A stretch of 64,000 nt of DNA. It comes from Campylobacter sp. VBCF_01 NA2 (GTDB lineage: Bacteria > Campylobacterota > Campylobacteria > Campylobacterales > Campylobacteraceae). Numbering within the stretch: position 1 is the first letter of the stretch; every line of letters starts with the position of its first letter. The position numbers were made by a program, and so were the translations under genes. The notes below the pieces were generated by a model. It was given only the letters and a program-made list of their open reading frames with translations, ran no database searches and was not told where the DNA came from. Location of the stretch: assembly GCF_027797205.1 (NCBI RefSeq), contig NZ_CP115607.1, positions 744,001 through 808,000 on the forward strand. Direction: 5' to 3'. Shown piece after piece: positions 32,485 through 41,571 of this stretch.

Positions 32485-33314
32485 ATAGACTTTTTTTAGC
32501 AAACAAACCTGCCGGAATTTCATCAAATCAGTTTTTAGGACGCTTGAAGCGCAAATACGGCGTGAAAAAAGCTGGATTTTCTGGCACGCTAGATCCCTTT
32601 GCTAGCGGGGCTTTGGTCATTGGCTTTGGCGAATACACGAGATTTTTTCGCTTTTTGCGTAAGGCTCCAAAAATCTATATCGCCACGCTGTGGTTTGGTG
32701 CTAGTAGCCAAAGTGGCGATAACGAAAACATTTATAGCGTAGAAAATGTGCCAAAGCTTAGCATGGAGCAAATTTTAGGCGCAAGGGATAGCTTGCTGGG
32801 CGAGGTGCGATACACACCACCAAAATTTAGCGCGAAAAAAATCGATGGCGTGCGTGCGTATGAACTAGCAAGGCGTGGCGAGGAAGTAGCGCTTAAAGAG
32901 CAGGTTATGAGCGTGTATGAGTGCGAAATCCTAAGCTATCGCCACCCGTTTTTAAGCTTTAAAATTTCAGTTAGCGAGGGCGGATATATCCGCTCATACG
33001 GCAAACTTCTTTGCGAAAAGCTAGGCGTGTGCGGGACACTAAGCGCGCTTTGCCGAGTAAGTGAGGGCGCATTTAGCCTAGAAAATCCGAAATTTATGAG
33101 TGAGGCTAGCATAAATCCGAAAGATTATCTAAATTTAAAAGAAAATTTTTATAATGGCGATAAAAATGAAATTTTGCTCGGCAAAAAACTTCGCGCGCAA
33201 AATTTTAATTTTCAAAACAGTGGCGAATATTTGATAAATTTGGGCGAATTTCACGCGATAATCGAAATTTGCGATGGCGAAGTAAAATATTTATGGAATA
33301 GGATAAAGATTTGA
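32481..33314 (+). CDS. truB: tRNA pseudouridine 55 synthase
   Basis: The 277-residue enzyme makes pseudouridine 55 in the tRNA T-arm. The catalytic aspartate is D38 in GFSGTLDPFASGALVIG. YTPPKFSAKKIDGVRAYELA and EGGYIRSYGKLL are further TruB landmarks. The start overlaps the pcrA stop (ATGA), and the stop overlaps the ispE start (TTGA). In C. jejuni csrA lies between truB and ispE; here there is no room for it. Confidence 0.95.
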   Translation: MNRLFLANKPAGISSNQFLGRLKRKYGVKKAGFSGTLDPFASGALVIGFGEYTRFFRFLRKAPKIYIATLWFGASSQSGDNENIYSVENVPKLSMEQILGARDSLLGEVRYTPPKFSAKKIDGVRAYELARRGEEVALKEQVMSVYECEILSYRHPFLSFKISVSEGGYIRSYGKLLCEKLGVCGTLSALCRVSEGAFSLENPKFMSEASINPKDYLNLKENFYNGDKNEILLGKKLRAQNFNFQNSGEYLINLGEFHAIIEICDGEVKYLWNRIKI

Positions 33315-34066
33315 AAAGTTTTGCTAAAATAAATGTTTTTTTGAAAATTACTGGCGCAAACGGCGCATTTCACGATATCGCCTCTCGTTTCGTGCTTTGT
33401 CATGAGCTTTATGACGAGATTAGCTTTGAGCGTGGCGAGCGGGGCGGATTTTGCATAGAGTGCAATGAAAAAATTGCTGGTAAAAACATAATCCAAAGCG
33501 CATACGAGCGGCTGTGCGAGAGCGGTTACAAAAACGAGCTCGATGAATTTTTTGCAAAATTTTATGTAAAACTTTACAAACAAATTCCAGCAGGCGGTGG
33601 ATTGGGTGGCGGTAGCAGTAACTGCGCCGCGTTTTTAAAAATGATAAATGATGAGCTAAATTTGGGAATTTCAAAGCCAAATTTAATGCAAATTGCAAAT
33701 TCGCTCGGAAGCGATATTTGCTTTTTTTTAAGTGGTGAGCGAAGCGCAAATGTGAGTGGCAAAGGCGAAATAATCGAAGCGTTTGATGATGAAATTCCGC
33801 CACTTAGGCTTTGCCTAAAAGGGCTATTTTGCGATACTGGCGCGGTGTATAGGGAATTTAGAAAAAATCATTTTAATAAAATTGATTTAGGCTTAGCTAA
33901 CAAACTTTTAAAGCTAAAATCAAGCGAAATTTTAAGTAATTTTGACGCTGATAGCCTAAATGATTTGCTAGCCCCAGCGCGCGCACTTTATCCAGATTTG
34001 CGCCTAGAAAAGGGCGAGTTTTTAAGCGGAAGTGGCAGTTCGTGCTTCAAGGTAGATTTAAGGTAG
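33311..34066 (+). CDS. ispE: 4-diphosphocytidyl-2-C-methyl-D-erythritol kinase
   Basis: The 251-residue GHMP kinase phosphorylates CDP-methylerythritol in the MEP isoprenoid pathway. The amino-terminal [20 protein letters not shown], the ATP loop [17 protein letters not shown] near residue 95 and the carboxy-terminal [10 protein letters not shown] are family marks. The start is TTG at 33311 within the truB stop (TTGA overlap). smpB follows after 4 bp. Confidence 0.92.
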   Translation: MKSFAKINVFLKITGANGAFHDIASRFVLCHELYDEISFERGERGGFCIECNEKIAGKNIIQSAYERLCESGYKNELDEFFAKFYVKLYKQIPAGGGLGGGSSNCAAFLKMINDELNLGISKPNLMQIANSLGSDICFFLSGERSANVSGKGEIIEAFDDEIPPLRLCLKGLFCDTGAVYREFRKNHFNKIDLGLANKLLKLKSSEILSNFDADSLNDLLAPARALYPDLRLEKGEFLSGSGSSCFKVDLR

Positions 34067-34070
34067 AAAA

Positions 34071-34526
34071 ATGATAAAAGAACTTACAAAAAATAGAAAA
34101 GCTTTCCACGACTTCGAAATTTTAGAAAATTTCGAAGCTGGCGTGGTTTTAAAGGGTAGCGAGGTCAAGTCCTTGCGCGCTGGCAGGGCAAATCTCAAAG
34201 ACAGCTTTTGTCGCATAATAAGAGGCGAGTTGTTTTTGCTGGGGGCGCACATAAGCTATTTGGAGCATACTAACCCGCATTTTCGCCCAGACGAAAAGGC
34301 CCCAAGGAAGCTTTTAATGCACAAAAAGCAAATTGACAAACTTCTAGGTCATGTCAGCAAGGACGGCCTTACGCTGGTTGTTACTTCGCTGTATCTAAAC
34401 GACAAAAACCGCGTCAAGGCTAGGGTGGCACTAGCGCGTGGTAAAAACCTGCATGATAAAAGAGAGGCGCTAAAACGCAAGGAAGCCGACAGGGAGGCTA
34501 GAAGCGCGATGAAAAATTATAAATAG
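34071..34526 (+). CDS. smpB: SsrA-binding protein
   Basis: The 151-residue protein binds tmRNA and delivers it to stalled ribosomes. [20 protein letters not shown] and NLKDSFCRI near the amino terminus, [20 protein letters not shown] and [20 protein letters not shown] are the oligonucleotide-binding core. The basic tail ([17 protein letters not shown]) is the segment that enters the decoding site. The tmRNA gene itself is not in the window. Confidence 0.97.
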   Translation: MIKELTKNRKAFHDFEILENFEAGVVLKGSEVKSLRAGRANLKDSFCRIIRGELFLLGAHISYLEHTNPHFRPDEKAPRKLLMHKKQIDKLLGHVSKDGLTLVVTSLYLNDKNRVKARVALARGKNLHDKREALKRKEADREARSAMKNYK

Positions 34527-34548
34527 AAATTATAAGTAAAAAGGAGAA

Positions 34549-35172
34549 ATGATGAGAAAAATTTTAACGCTGATTTTTGCTGGATTGCTTCTTTGTGGTT
34601 GTAATGATGAAAGTGCGCAAAATGCGCAAAATAGCGAAGCGATGGCAAAATTTACCCCATTTAGCGTGGGCGAAAAATTTAGCTTAAAAAGCGTCGTGGG
34701 TGGCGAAGTGGTTATCGAGCGCACAAACAAGGGCTTTAAACTAGCTGGAAGCGATAAAATTTTGATGTTTGATATCTTTGGGACATATTGCGAGCCGTGC
34801 AAAATCGAGGCTCCACACCTAATGGACTATCAGCTAAAAAACGCAGATGATTTTATAATGGTGGGCCTTATTCACTTCGAGGATATCACAGACGCGCAGG
34901 TCGTGGAGAATTTCACCAAAAAATACAATGCGTATTATTTCATAGCAAACGACAAACAAAATTCCCGAATTGTGGAGCAAATTTTAACCGATATCAACTA
35001 CCGCCACGCACTTTCAATCCCATTTAAGGTGGTTTTTAAGGACGGCGAGTATCAGACACTGACAGATATAAATGAGGGAGATGAGCGCGGAAAGCCGTAT
35101 TATTTAGGTATGGTCTCTACTAAGGTGATAGAAAAAGATATGCTTAGGATAAAAAATGGCAACGCAAACTAG
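34549..35172 (+). CDS. TlpA-like thioredoxin-fold lipoprotein
   Basis: The 207-residue protein starts with a lipoprotein signal (RKILTLIFAGLLLCGC, acylated cysteine in LCGC), so it should be anchored in the periplasm. The redox motif CEPC is in FDIFGTYCEPCKIEAPH, near residues 81-84, as in TlpA/ResA disulfide reductases or scramblases. It may maintain thiols of exported proteins or cytochromes. ATG 34552 is an alternative start. The end overlaps clpS by 17 bp; this order is kept in C. jejuni. Confidence 0.85.
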   Translation: MMRKILTLIFAGLLLCGCNDESAQNAQNSEAMAKFTPFSVGEKFSLKSVVGGEVVIERTNKGFKLAGSDKILMFDIFGTYCEPCKIEAPHLMDYQLKNADDFIMVGLIHFEDITDAQVVENFTKKYNAYYFIANDKQNSRIVEQILTDINYRHALSIPFKVVFKDGEYQTLTDINEGDERGKPYYLGMVSTKVIEKDMLRIKNGNAN

Positions 35173-35452
35173 CACAAAGGTGCGAGTTAAGACCTTCAAA
35201 CCCTCGCCGTATCGCGTGGTGCTACTAAATGACGATGTTACGCCAATGGATTTTGTGGTGATAATTTTAATCGAAATTTTCGCTCACACCACGCAAAACG
35301 CAGTCAAAATTATGCTAAATGTCCATAAAAATGGGCGCGGGATTTGTGGGGTATATGCCAAAGAGATCGCCAAAAGCAAGCAAGAAGCCGTTTTAGAGGC
35401 AGCCGCGAGAGAGGGCTTCCCGCTAAAATGTATTATAGAGGAGGATAAATGA
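35156..35452 (+). CDS. clpS: ClpS adaptor protein
   Basis: The 98-residue adaptor binds the ClpA amino-terminal domain and delivers N-degron substrates. The substrate-pocket stretch RVVLLNDDVTPMDFVVIIL is at about residues 21-39, followed by VHKNGRGICGVYAKEIAKSK. AGGA lies 6 bp before the ATG, inside the previous gene. It overlaps clpA by 4 bp, fitting the adaptor-unfoldase pair. Confidence 0.96.
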   Translation: MATQTSTKVRVKTFKPSPYRVVLLNDDVTPMDFVVIILIEIFAHTTQNAVKIMLNVHKNGRGICGVYAKEIAKSKQEAVLEAAAREGFPLKCIIEEDK

Positions 35453-37800
35453 TAGGATTTTATTTACAAAAAGATATTGATAACGCTGTGCGAAACGCCG
35501 TAAAAGGCGGGTTTGAGTATGTCAGCATAGCAAGCGTGATATATGAAATTTTCTCAGATAAAAATTTTAGAAATTTTTTTGAAAACGAGTTTTCAAATTT
35601 TGAGTATGAAAATTTCAAAACCAGCATTGGCGAGCTAATCGCTTCAATGCCAAAATCAGATGAAAAAAACCGCACCAAGGTCGCAGCGACAACCGATTTG
35701 GCGCGCATTATGGGGCTTTTCGAGGAGAGCATTGACAACGAAAACGAGCTAGATTTTATATCTTATGTCCTTGCTAGCAAAGATACTGACGCGGCTAAAA
35801 TTTTCGAATTTTACGGAATAAATTCTTACGATTTTGATAAATTTAGAGATAGATATTTACAATGGTTTGATAATCGCGATATGGCGCAAAACGGCGAAAA
35901 TGGCGAGATGGACGAGGGGCTTTTTAATGATTTTTTAGGCGAAGATGACGAGAGCAAAAAGAAAAAAAAGCCAGCTAGCGAGCTATATACGACGAATTTA
36001 AACGAAATGGCAAAAAGTGGCAAAATCGACCCGCTAATCGGGCGCGAAAAAGAGATCGAAAAGACCTTGCAAACCCTTTGCCGCCGCAAAAAAAACAATC
36101 CAGTCCTTGTGGGCGAAGCAGGCGTGGGAAAGACGGCTATAATCGAGGGAATCGCACTAAAAATCGCAAATGGCGAGGTTCCAGCAAAGCTAGCTGATAA
36201 GACGATTTTTGCCCTTGATATGGGCGCTCTCGTAGCTGGGACGACGCTAAGGGGCGAGTTTGAGGAGAGATTAAAAAATGTAATAGATGAATTTAGCAAA
36301 AATGATAAAGCTATACTTTTCATAGATGAAATTCACACAATTGCGGGTGCAGGGGCAGGATCGCGCGAGGATTTGGATATGTCAAATCTGCTAAAACCGG
36401 GCCTTGCAAACGGCACGCTAAGCCTAATTGGTGCCACGACTTACGCTGAATTTCGCAATCTAAGCAAAGACAAAGCGCTTGCTAGAAGGCTATGCAAAAT
36501 CGACATAAACGAGCCTAGTATCGAAGATAGCGTGGAAATTTTAAAAGGAATTGTGAAAAAATACGAGGAATTTCACAATGTCAAATTTAGCGATGAAATT
36601 TTGCGTGAGGCTGTGAATTTAGCCAAACGCTACGAAAGCGACAAATTTTTGCCAGATAGCGCGATTGATTTGATTGACGAAGTGGGCGCAAGCTACGCAT
36701 TTAAGGAGCATAGCGAGGCGATAAATGTCAGCAAAGAGGATTTGGTAAATGTGCTAAGTGCTAGCGCAAATATCGCAAATTTAAGCCAAAGCGTCGATAA
36801 TAAAGAGACCTTGCGAAATTTAGAGGAAAATATCAAAAAAGAAATTTTCGGTCAAGACGAGGCAGTTTCTAGCCTAAGCAAAGCACTTTTGCGCTCTTAT
36901 GCGGGACTTAGGCACGAAAATTCGCCAATTGGCGTGTTTTTATTCACAGGAAGCTCGGGCGTAGGCAAAAGCGAGCTAGCCAAGGTTTTGGCTAAAAATT
37001 TAGGTGTAAATTTCGAGCGATTTGATATGAGCGAGTATATGGAAGCTCACAGCGTGAGCCGCCTAATCGGAGCGCCTCCGGGATATGTGGGGTTTGAAAA
37101 CGGCGGAATTTTGACAAATCAGATCAAAAAACACCCTTACAGCGTCGTGCTTTTCGACGAGATCGAAAAGGCTCACCCAAGCATGACAAATATATTTTTG
37201 GGTATTTTTGATAACGGCGTGCTAACTGACACAAACGGCACGAGTAGCGATTTTAAAAACACCATTATCATTATGACCTCGAATTTAGGCACCAAAGAAG
37301 CGCCGCAAGTGGGCTTTACCAAAGATGAAAGTTATAAAATCGACAACGCTGTAAAGAGCTTTTTCGCCCCTGAATTTCGCAATCGCATAGATAAAATCAT
37401 AAATTTCAACCCACTAAAAGGCGAAATTTTAGAAAAAATCGTGGATAAAACAGTGCGCGAAATACAATCAGGGCTCAAAAATATCGAAATTTCGCTAAGC
37501 AAAGGCGCAAAAGAGTTTTTGATAAAAAAAGGTTATAGCGCAGAATTTGGCGCAAGAAATCTCAAACGAGAGGTGCAGTTGCAAATCTCAGATGAGATTA
37601 GCTCGGAAATTTTATTTGGAGCGTTGCAAAATGGTGGTAGGGTTTTTGTGGATTTTGCTGATGAAAAGCTTAAATTTGACTTCGAAAGCGTGCCAATGCT
37701 GGACGCGAAGGTATCAAATACTGTCCAAATTAGCGCAGATGAGAACGGCGGTTTAACCAAAAATCCAGACGAACCCCAAAACGCTACGGTCATAAAATAA
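35449..37800 (+). CDS. clpA: ATP-dependent Clp protease ATP-binding subunit ClpA
   Basis: The 783-residue Hsp100 unfoldase feeds substrates to ClpP. An amino-terminal double-repeat domain (to about residue 150) binds ClpS. The first AAA+ module has Walker A GEAGVGKTA near residue 222 and LFIDEIHTIAGAGA; the second has GSSGVGKSE near residue 501, VVLFDEIEKAHPSM and a sensor region FRNRIDKIINF. No ClpB-type middle coiled coil is present, which supports ClpA. aat follows after 2 bp. Confidence 0.95.
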   Translation: MIGFYLQKDIDNAVRNAVKGGFEYVSIASVIYEIFSDKNFRNFFENEFSNFEYENFKTSIGELIASMPKSDEKNRTKVAATTDLARIMGLFEESIDNENELDFISYVLASKDTDAAKIFEFYGINSYDFDKFRDRYLQWFDNRDMAQNGENGEMDEGLFNDFLGEDDESKKKKKPASELYTTNLNEMAKSGKIDPLIGREKEIEKTLQTLCRRKKNNPVLVGEAGVGKTAIIEGIALKIANGEVPAKLADKTIFALDMGALVAGTTLRGEFEERLKNVIDEFSKNDKAILFIDEIHTIAGAGAGSREDLDMSNLLKPGLANGTLSLIGATTYAEFRNLSKDKALARRLCKIDINEPSIEDSVEILKGIVKKYEEFHNVKFSDEILREAVNLAKRYESDKFLPDSAIDLIDEVGASYAFKEHSEAINVSKEDLVNVLSASANIANLSQSVDNKETLRNLEENIKKEIFGQDEAVSSLSKALLRSYAGLRHENSPIGVFLFTGSSGVGKSELAKVLAKNLGVNFERFDMSEYMEAHSVSRLIGAPPGYVGFENGGILTNQIKKHPYSVVLFDEIEKAHPSMTNIFLGIFDNGVLTDTNGTSSDFKNTIIIMTSNLGTKEAPQVGFTKDESYKIDNAVKSFFAPEFRNRIDKIINFNPLKGEILEKIVDKTVREIQSGLKNIEISLSKGAKEFLIKKGYSAEFGARNLKREVQLQISDEISSEILFGALQNGGRVFVDFADEKLKFDFESVPMLDAKVSNTVQISADENGGLTKNPDEPQNATVIK

Positions 37801-37802
37801 AA

Positions 37803-38474
37803 ATGTCGAAATTCTACACCTTCCCAAACCCAAAAACCGCGCCAGATTTCGCCCCGCTAGCTAGCGGGGGAGATTTGAGCGCAGAGTGTTTGCTAAGCGC
37901 ATACACGCAAGGGATTTTCCCGTGGTTTTGTGAGACAGAGCCGATTTTATGGTGGTCGCCAAACCCGCGCGCCATACTGGAACCAAACTGTGTGCGTGTG
38001 CAAAAATCGATAAAGCCATATTTAAAACGATATGAAGTAAAATTCGACCAAAATTTTGCTAGATTTATCACCCTTTGCAAACAAACCCGCCAAAACTCAG
38101 ATGATGGGACTTGGATAAGCGATGAGATTGTAGAGGCGTATGTAAATTTAGCAAATTTAGGCGTCGCTCACAGCGTGGAAGTCTATGAAGAAGGCGTTTT
38201 AATTGGCGGATTATACGGGCTGATTTTGGGCAAGGTGTTTTGTGGCGAGAGTATGCTTAGCCTAAAAACAGGCGCGTCGAAGGTCGCTTTAATCACGCTT
38301 TGTAGGGTTTTAGAAAAATTTGACTTTTTGATTGATTGTCAGATTATGAACGAGCATTTGCGCTTTATGGGGGCGCAAGATATGCCAAGGGGCGAATTTT
38401 TAGCCAAATTTCAAATTTTGCAAAACTTGCCAAGCGGATTTGAAAAATTTAAAGATTTAGAAAAGTTGATATGA
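37803..38474 (+). CDS. aat: Leucyl/phenylalanyl-tRNA–protein transferase
   Basis: The 223-residue enzyme adds leucine or phenylalanine to amino-terminal Arg/Lys of proteins, creating the degrons read by ClpS-ClpA, whose genes lie just upstream. Family marks: GIFPWFCETEPILWWSPNPR near residue 38, DGTWISDEIVEAYVNL, and GKVFCGESMLSLKTGASKVA, and NEHLRFMGAQDMPRGEF. Thus clpS, clpA and aat form one N-degron pathway operon. It overlaps ftsI by 4 bp. Confidence 0.96.
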   Translation: MSKFYTFPNPKTAPDFAPLASGGDLSAECLLSAYTQGIFPWFCETEPILWWSPNPRAILEPNCVRVQKSIKPYLKRYEVKFDQNFARFITLCKQTRQNSDDGTWISDEIVEAYVNLANLGVAHSVEVYEEGVLIGGLYGLILGKVFCGESMLSLKTGASKVALITLCRVLEKFDFLIDCQIMNEHLRFMGAQDMPRGEFLAKFQILQNLPSGFEKFKDLEKLI

Positions 38475-40285
38475 TTTTACGGGATAAAAACTCAAATATC
38501 GGTATTTGCGTGCTTGCGGCTGTGCTGGGATTTTTGATGTGCGTGTTTGTGTGGATGATGTTTTACTCTGCTAGTAGCGATCGCAGGCTTCCACGCCTTG
38601 ACATAAACGAAACAAACAGCGCAATCAGGGGCTCAATCATCACCAAAGACAAATATGTCGTCTCAAACTCGACCAAACTCTACAAAGTCAGCATAGACTC
38701 TCGCTCTCTTGATCCGCACAAGCTCGATTTGTTTGTCAAACTCTACTGCATTTACACAGGCGATAGCGAAAAATGGGTCAAAAAAACAATCCAAAGCTCA
38801 AAGGGCACCACGGTTTTATCCTATAAAATCGACGCCAAAACAGCCGTGCATTTAAAAGAGTTAGCCTACAAGCTAAATTTAAAGAAATTTTTCGTAGCCT
38901 TTGAGACGGCTAGCGGGCGTGTAAATCCGCCAGTGCGCATGAGCGTAAGCGAAAGTGGCGAAAAGCGCACTTACAATATCCAAAACTCCCTAACCCCGCT
39001 TTTAGGCTATATCAACAAAAAAGAGGTTTCAGGGATTACCAAAGTAGTCGGCATTAAGGGCGTGGAGAAATACTATGAGTATTATCTAACCCCGCTAAAA
39101 GATGAGTTTATCACGGGCCCAAGGGATCTAAAAGGCAATATTATCCTAGAAAAAAGCACCAAAAAAACAAACAAAATCGACGGATATAATGTCCATTTAA
39201 GCGTGCCTTTGGCGCTACAAAGAGATGTTGAAAGGCTAATTGATAAAGCTAGCTTAGCTTACGATGCCAAAGAGATAGTCGTAGGCATAATGAACTCAAA
39301 AACAGGCAAAATTCTCTCCCTTGCCACAAACGCTAGATATAATCCCGAAAATATCACAAAACAAGATGTGAAAAATCTAAATTCGACCGCTAGCGAGTAT
39401 GCTTACGAGGTCGGCTCGATTATGAAGCCGATAATTTTCTCAATCGCTTATGAGGGAAATTTAGTCAAACCAACCGAGATTATAAACACCCATAATGGCG
39501 CATACAAGCTAGGTTCGCGCACTATCCGCGACACTCACCCAGCAAAGTCAATGAGTGGCGAGGAAATCATCGTGCATTCATCAAATATCGGTATGATTAA
39601 AATCGCCGAGCGTATGAGTGGGCAGATGATTTATGACGGGCTTTTAAATTTCGGTATGGCGCAAAAAACCGGTATTGATTTGCCTTACGAGCAGATTGGA
39701 AATATCCCTAGCGTGCGAAGTTTGGAAGGCAAGGTTTATAAAGCTACGATTAGTTATGGTTATGGCGCGCAGATGACATTTTTGCAGATGTTGAGCGCGT
39801 ATGGAGTTTTTAATAACGGCGGAGTTTGGATTAGTCCAAGACTGGTCGAAAATTTAGAAATGAACGGTAAAATTTACCCTGTAAATGAGAGTGAAACACG
39901 CACCGTGCTAAGCCCGCAAACAGCAGATGTTATGAGAGAAATTTTGATTAAGGTAGTCGAAGGCGGCACAGGGCGCAAGGGGCGCACGAGCGGTATCGAA
40001 GTAGGGGGCAAAACAGGCACCGCTAGAATTGCCAAAGGCGGCGGATATTCTAGCGCGTATAATAGCTCGTTTTTTGGTTTTGCGAACGACGCTCACACTA
40101 GCTACACCATAGGCGTGCTAGTTAGAGAGCCTAAAAAAGGCAGTTATTACGCGGCGCAAAACGCCTTACCTGTGTTTAAAAGCATAGTTGATTTGCTAGT
40201 TGAAAAAGGATTTTTAACCCCTAGTGGCGATAGCGACAAGATAAATCATGTAGATATTAAAGATTTAAATGAAATCAAAGATTAA
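38471..40285 (+). CDS. ftsI: Peptidoglycan transpeptidase, FtsI/PBP3-type
   Basis: The 604-residue class B penicillin-binding protein has a short cytoplasmic start, one membrane helix (IGICVLAAVLGFLMCVFVWM), a pedestal region opening with IRGSIITKDKYVVS, and a transpeptidase domain. Active-site motifs are SIMK near residue 316, SSN near 366 and KTGT near 513. The length and pedestal favour FtsI (septal) over PBP2. In C. jejuni and H. pylori ftsI is next to fliE-flgC-flgB; here a nucleotide-sugar dehydrogenase follows. Confidence 0.88.
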   Translation: MILRDKNSNIGICVLAAVLGFLMCVFVWMMFYSASSDRRLPRLDINETNSAIRGSIITKDKYVVSNSTKLYKVSIDSRSLDPHKLDLFVKLYCIYTGDSEKWVKKTIQSSKGTTVLSYKIDAKTAVHLKELAYKLNLKKFFVAFETASGRVNPPVRMSVSESGEKRTYNIQNSLTPLLGYINKKEVSGITKVVGIKGVEKYYEYYLTPLKDEFITGPRDLKGNIILEKSTKKTNKIDGYNVHLSVPLALQRDVERLIDKASLAYDAKEIVVGIMNSKTGKILSLATNARYNPENITKQDVKNLNSTASEYAYEVGSIMKPIIFSIAYEGNLVKPTEIINTHNGAYKLGSRTIRDTHPAKSMSGEEIIVHSSNIGMIKIAERMSGQMIYDGLLNFGMAQKTGIDLPYEQIGNIPSVRSLEGKVYKATISYGYGAQMTFLQMLSAYGVFNNGGVWISPRLVENLEMNGKIYPVNESETRTVLSPQTADVMREILIKVVEGGTGRKGRTSGIEVGGKTGTARIAKGGGYSSAYNSSFFGFANDAHTSYTIGVLVREPKKGSYYAAQNALPVFKSIVDLLVEKGFLTPSGDSDKINHVDIKDLNEIKD

Positions 40286-40295
40286 AGGATAAGCG

Positions 40296-41531
40296 ATGAA
40301 AATAGGAATTATCGGACTTGGTTATGTGGGGCTTCCCCTAGCAGCGGCATTTAGCGCAAAACACAGCGTAGTGGGCTTTGATATAATGAAATCTCGCATA
40401 GACGAGCTAAACGGGGGCCATGATAAGACCCTAGAATTAGAAGATGAGAAACTTGCCACAGCGCTAAAAAATGGACTTAAATTTACCTGCGATATAAATG
40501 ATTTAAAAGATTGCAACTTTTATGTCGTTTGCGTCCCAACGCCTGTGGATAAATTCAACCGCCCAGATATCACGCCACTAATCAAAGCTAGCCAGAGTGT
40601 GGGCTCGGTGCTTAAAAAGGGCGATATCGTAGTGTATGAAAGCACGGTCTATCCAGGAGCAACAGAGGAGGACTGTGTGCCTGTTTTAGAGCGCACTAGT
40701 GGGCTTAAATTTAACGAGGATTTTTTCTGCGGATACTCGCCAGAGCGCATAAATCCGGGCGATAAAATTCACACTGTAACAAAAATCAAAAAAATCGTCT
40801 CAGGTAGCAATGGGCGCACCCTCGATATCGTCGATGAAACATACTCTTCTATCCTAGAAAACGGCACTTTTCGCGCCAAAAGTATCAAGGTAGCAGAAGC
40901 TGCCAAAGTCATCGAAAATACACAGCGCGACATAAATATCGGCTTTATCAACGAGCTTGCGATTTTGTTTAACAAACTAGGAATAGATACCAATGATGTC
41001 ATCGACGCAGCCGCGACGAAATGGAATTTCCTAAGCTTCCGCCCAGGGCTTGTGGGAGGGCATTGTATCGGCATAGATCCATACTACCTAGCCCAAAAAG
41101 CCACAGAGGTGGGCTATCACCCGCAAATCATACTCGCAAGTCGCCGTATCAACGACAATATGGGCAAATATGTCGCCACGCAGGTCGTGCAGATGATGAT
41201 AAAATTTGACAAAAAAATCAAACATAGCAAAATTTTGATTTTAGGTCTTACCTTTAAAGAAAACTGCCCAGACATACGCAATACGCGCGTTATTGATATG
41301 ATTGATGAGCTTAAAAATTTCGGTTGCGCGGTCAGTGTGTATGATCCATGGGCGAGCAAGGATGACGCGAAACGCTACTACGATATCGAGCTAATCGAAA
41401 AGCCAAATTTAGGCGAATTTGATTGCGTTGTAATCGCTGTGGCGCACAATCAATTTAAAGAATTCGACTACTCTGGCTCACTAGTGTATGATGTGAAAAA
41501 TATCTACGAAGGCGCGCAAGGCAGGCTATAA
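40296..41531 (+). CDS. UDP-N-acetylglucosamine/galactosamine-type nucleotide-sugar 6-dehydrogenase
   Basis: The 411-residue enzyme probably oxidises a UDP-HexNAc to its uronic acid for capsule or LOS/O-chain sugars, using 2 NAD. The amino-terminal Rossmann motif GLGYVGLPLA, CVPTPVDKFNRPD, YESTVYPGATEEDC and GYSPERINPGD are seen. The catalytic cysteine is in GGHCIGIDPYYLAQKA near residue 256, and GLTFKENCPDIRNTRV is in the carboxy-terminal domain. The pattern is closest to VipA/TviB/WbpO-type enzymes rather than UDP-glucose dehydrogenase. No other glycan gene is adjacent. A terminator follows. Confidence 0.87.
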   Translation: MKIGIIGLGYVGLPLAAAFSAKHSVVGFDIMKSRIDELNGGHDKTLELEDEKLATALKNGLKFTCDINDLKDCNFYVVCVPTPVDKFNRPDITPLIKASQSVGSVLKKGDIVVYESTVYPGATEEDCVPVLERTSGLKFNEDFFCGYSPERINPGDKIHTVTKIKKIVSGSNGRTLDIVDETYSSILENGTFRAKSIKVAEAAKVIENTQRDINIGFINELAILFNKLGIDTNDVIDAAATKWNFLSFRPGLVGGHCIGIDPYYLAQKATEVGYHPQIILASRRINDNMGKYVATQVVQMMIKFDKKIKHSKILILGLTFKENCPDIRNTRVIDMIDELKNFGCAVSVYDPWASKDDAKRYYDIELIEKPNLGEFDCVVIAVAHNQFKEFDYSGSLVYDVKNIYEGAQGRL

Positions 41532-41545
41532 TAAGCTATAATCTG

Positions 41546-41571
41546 GGGCTAAATTTAGCCCTGGGTTTTTT
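41546..41571 (+). terminator. Rho-independent terminator of the nucleotide-sugar dehydrogenase gene
   Basis: The palindrome GGGCTAAATTTAGCCC (41546-41561) is followed by TTTTTT at 41566-41571. It overlaps the end of convergent hemH. Confidence 0.88.
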
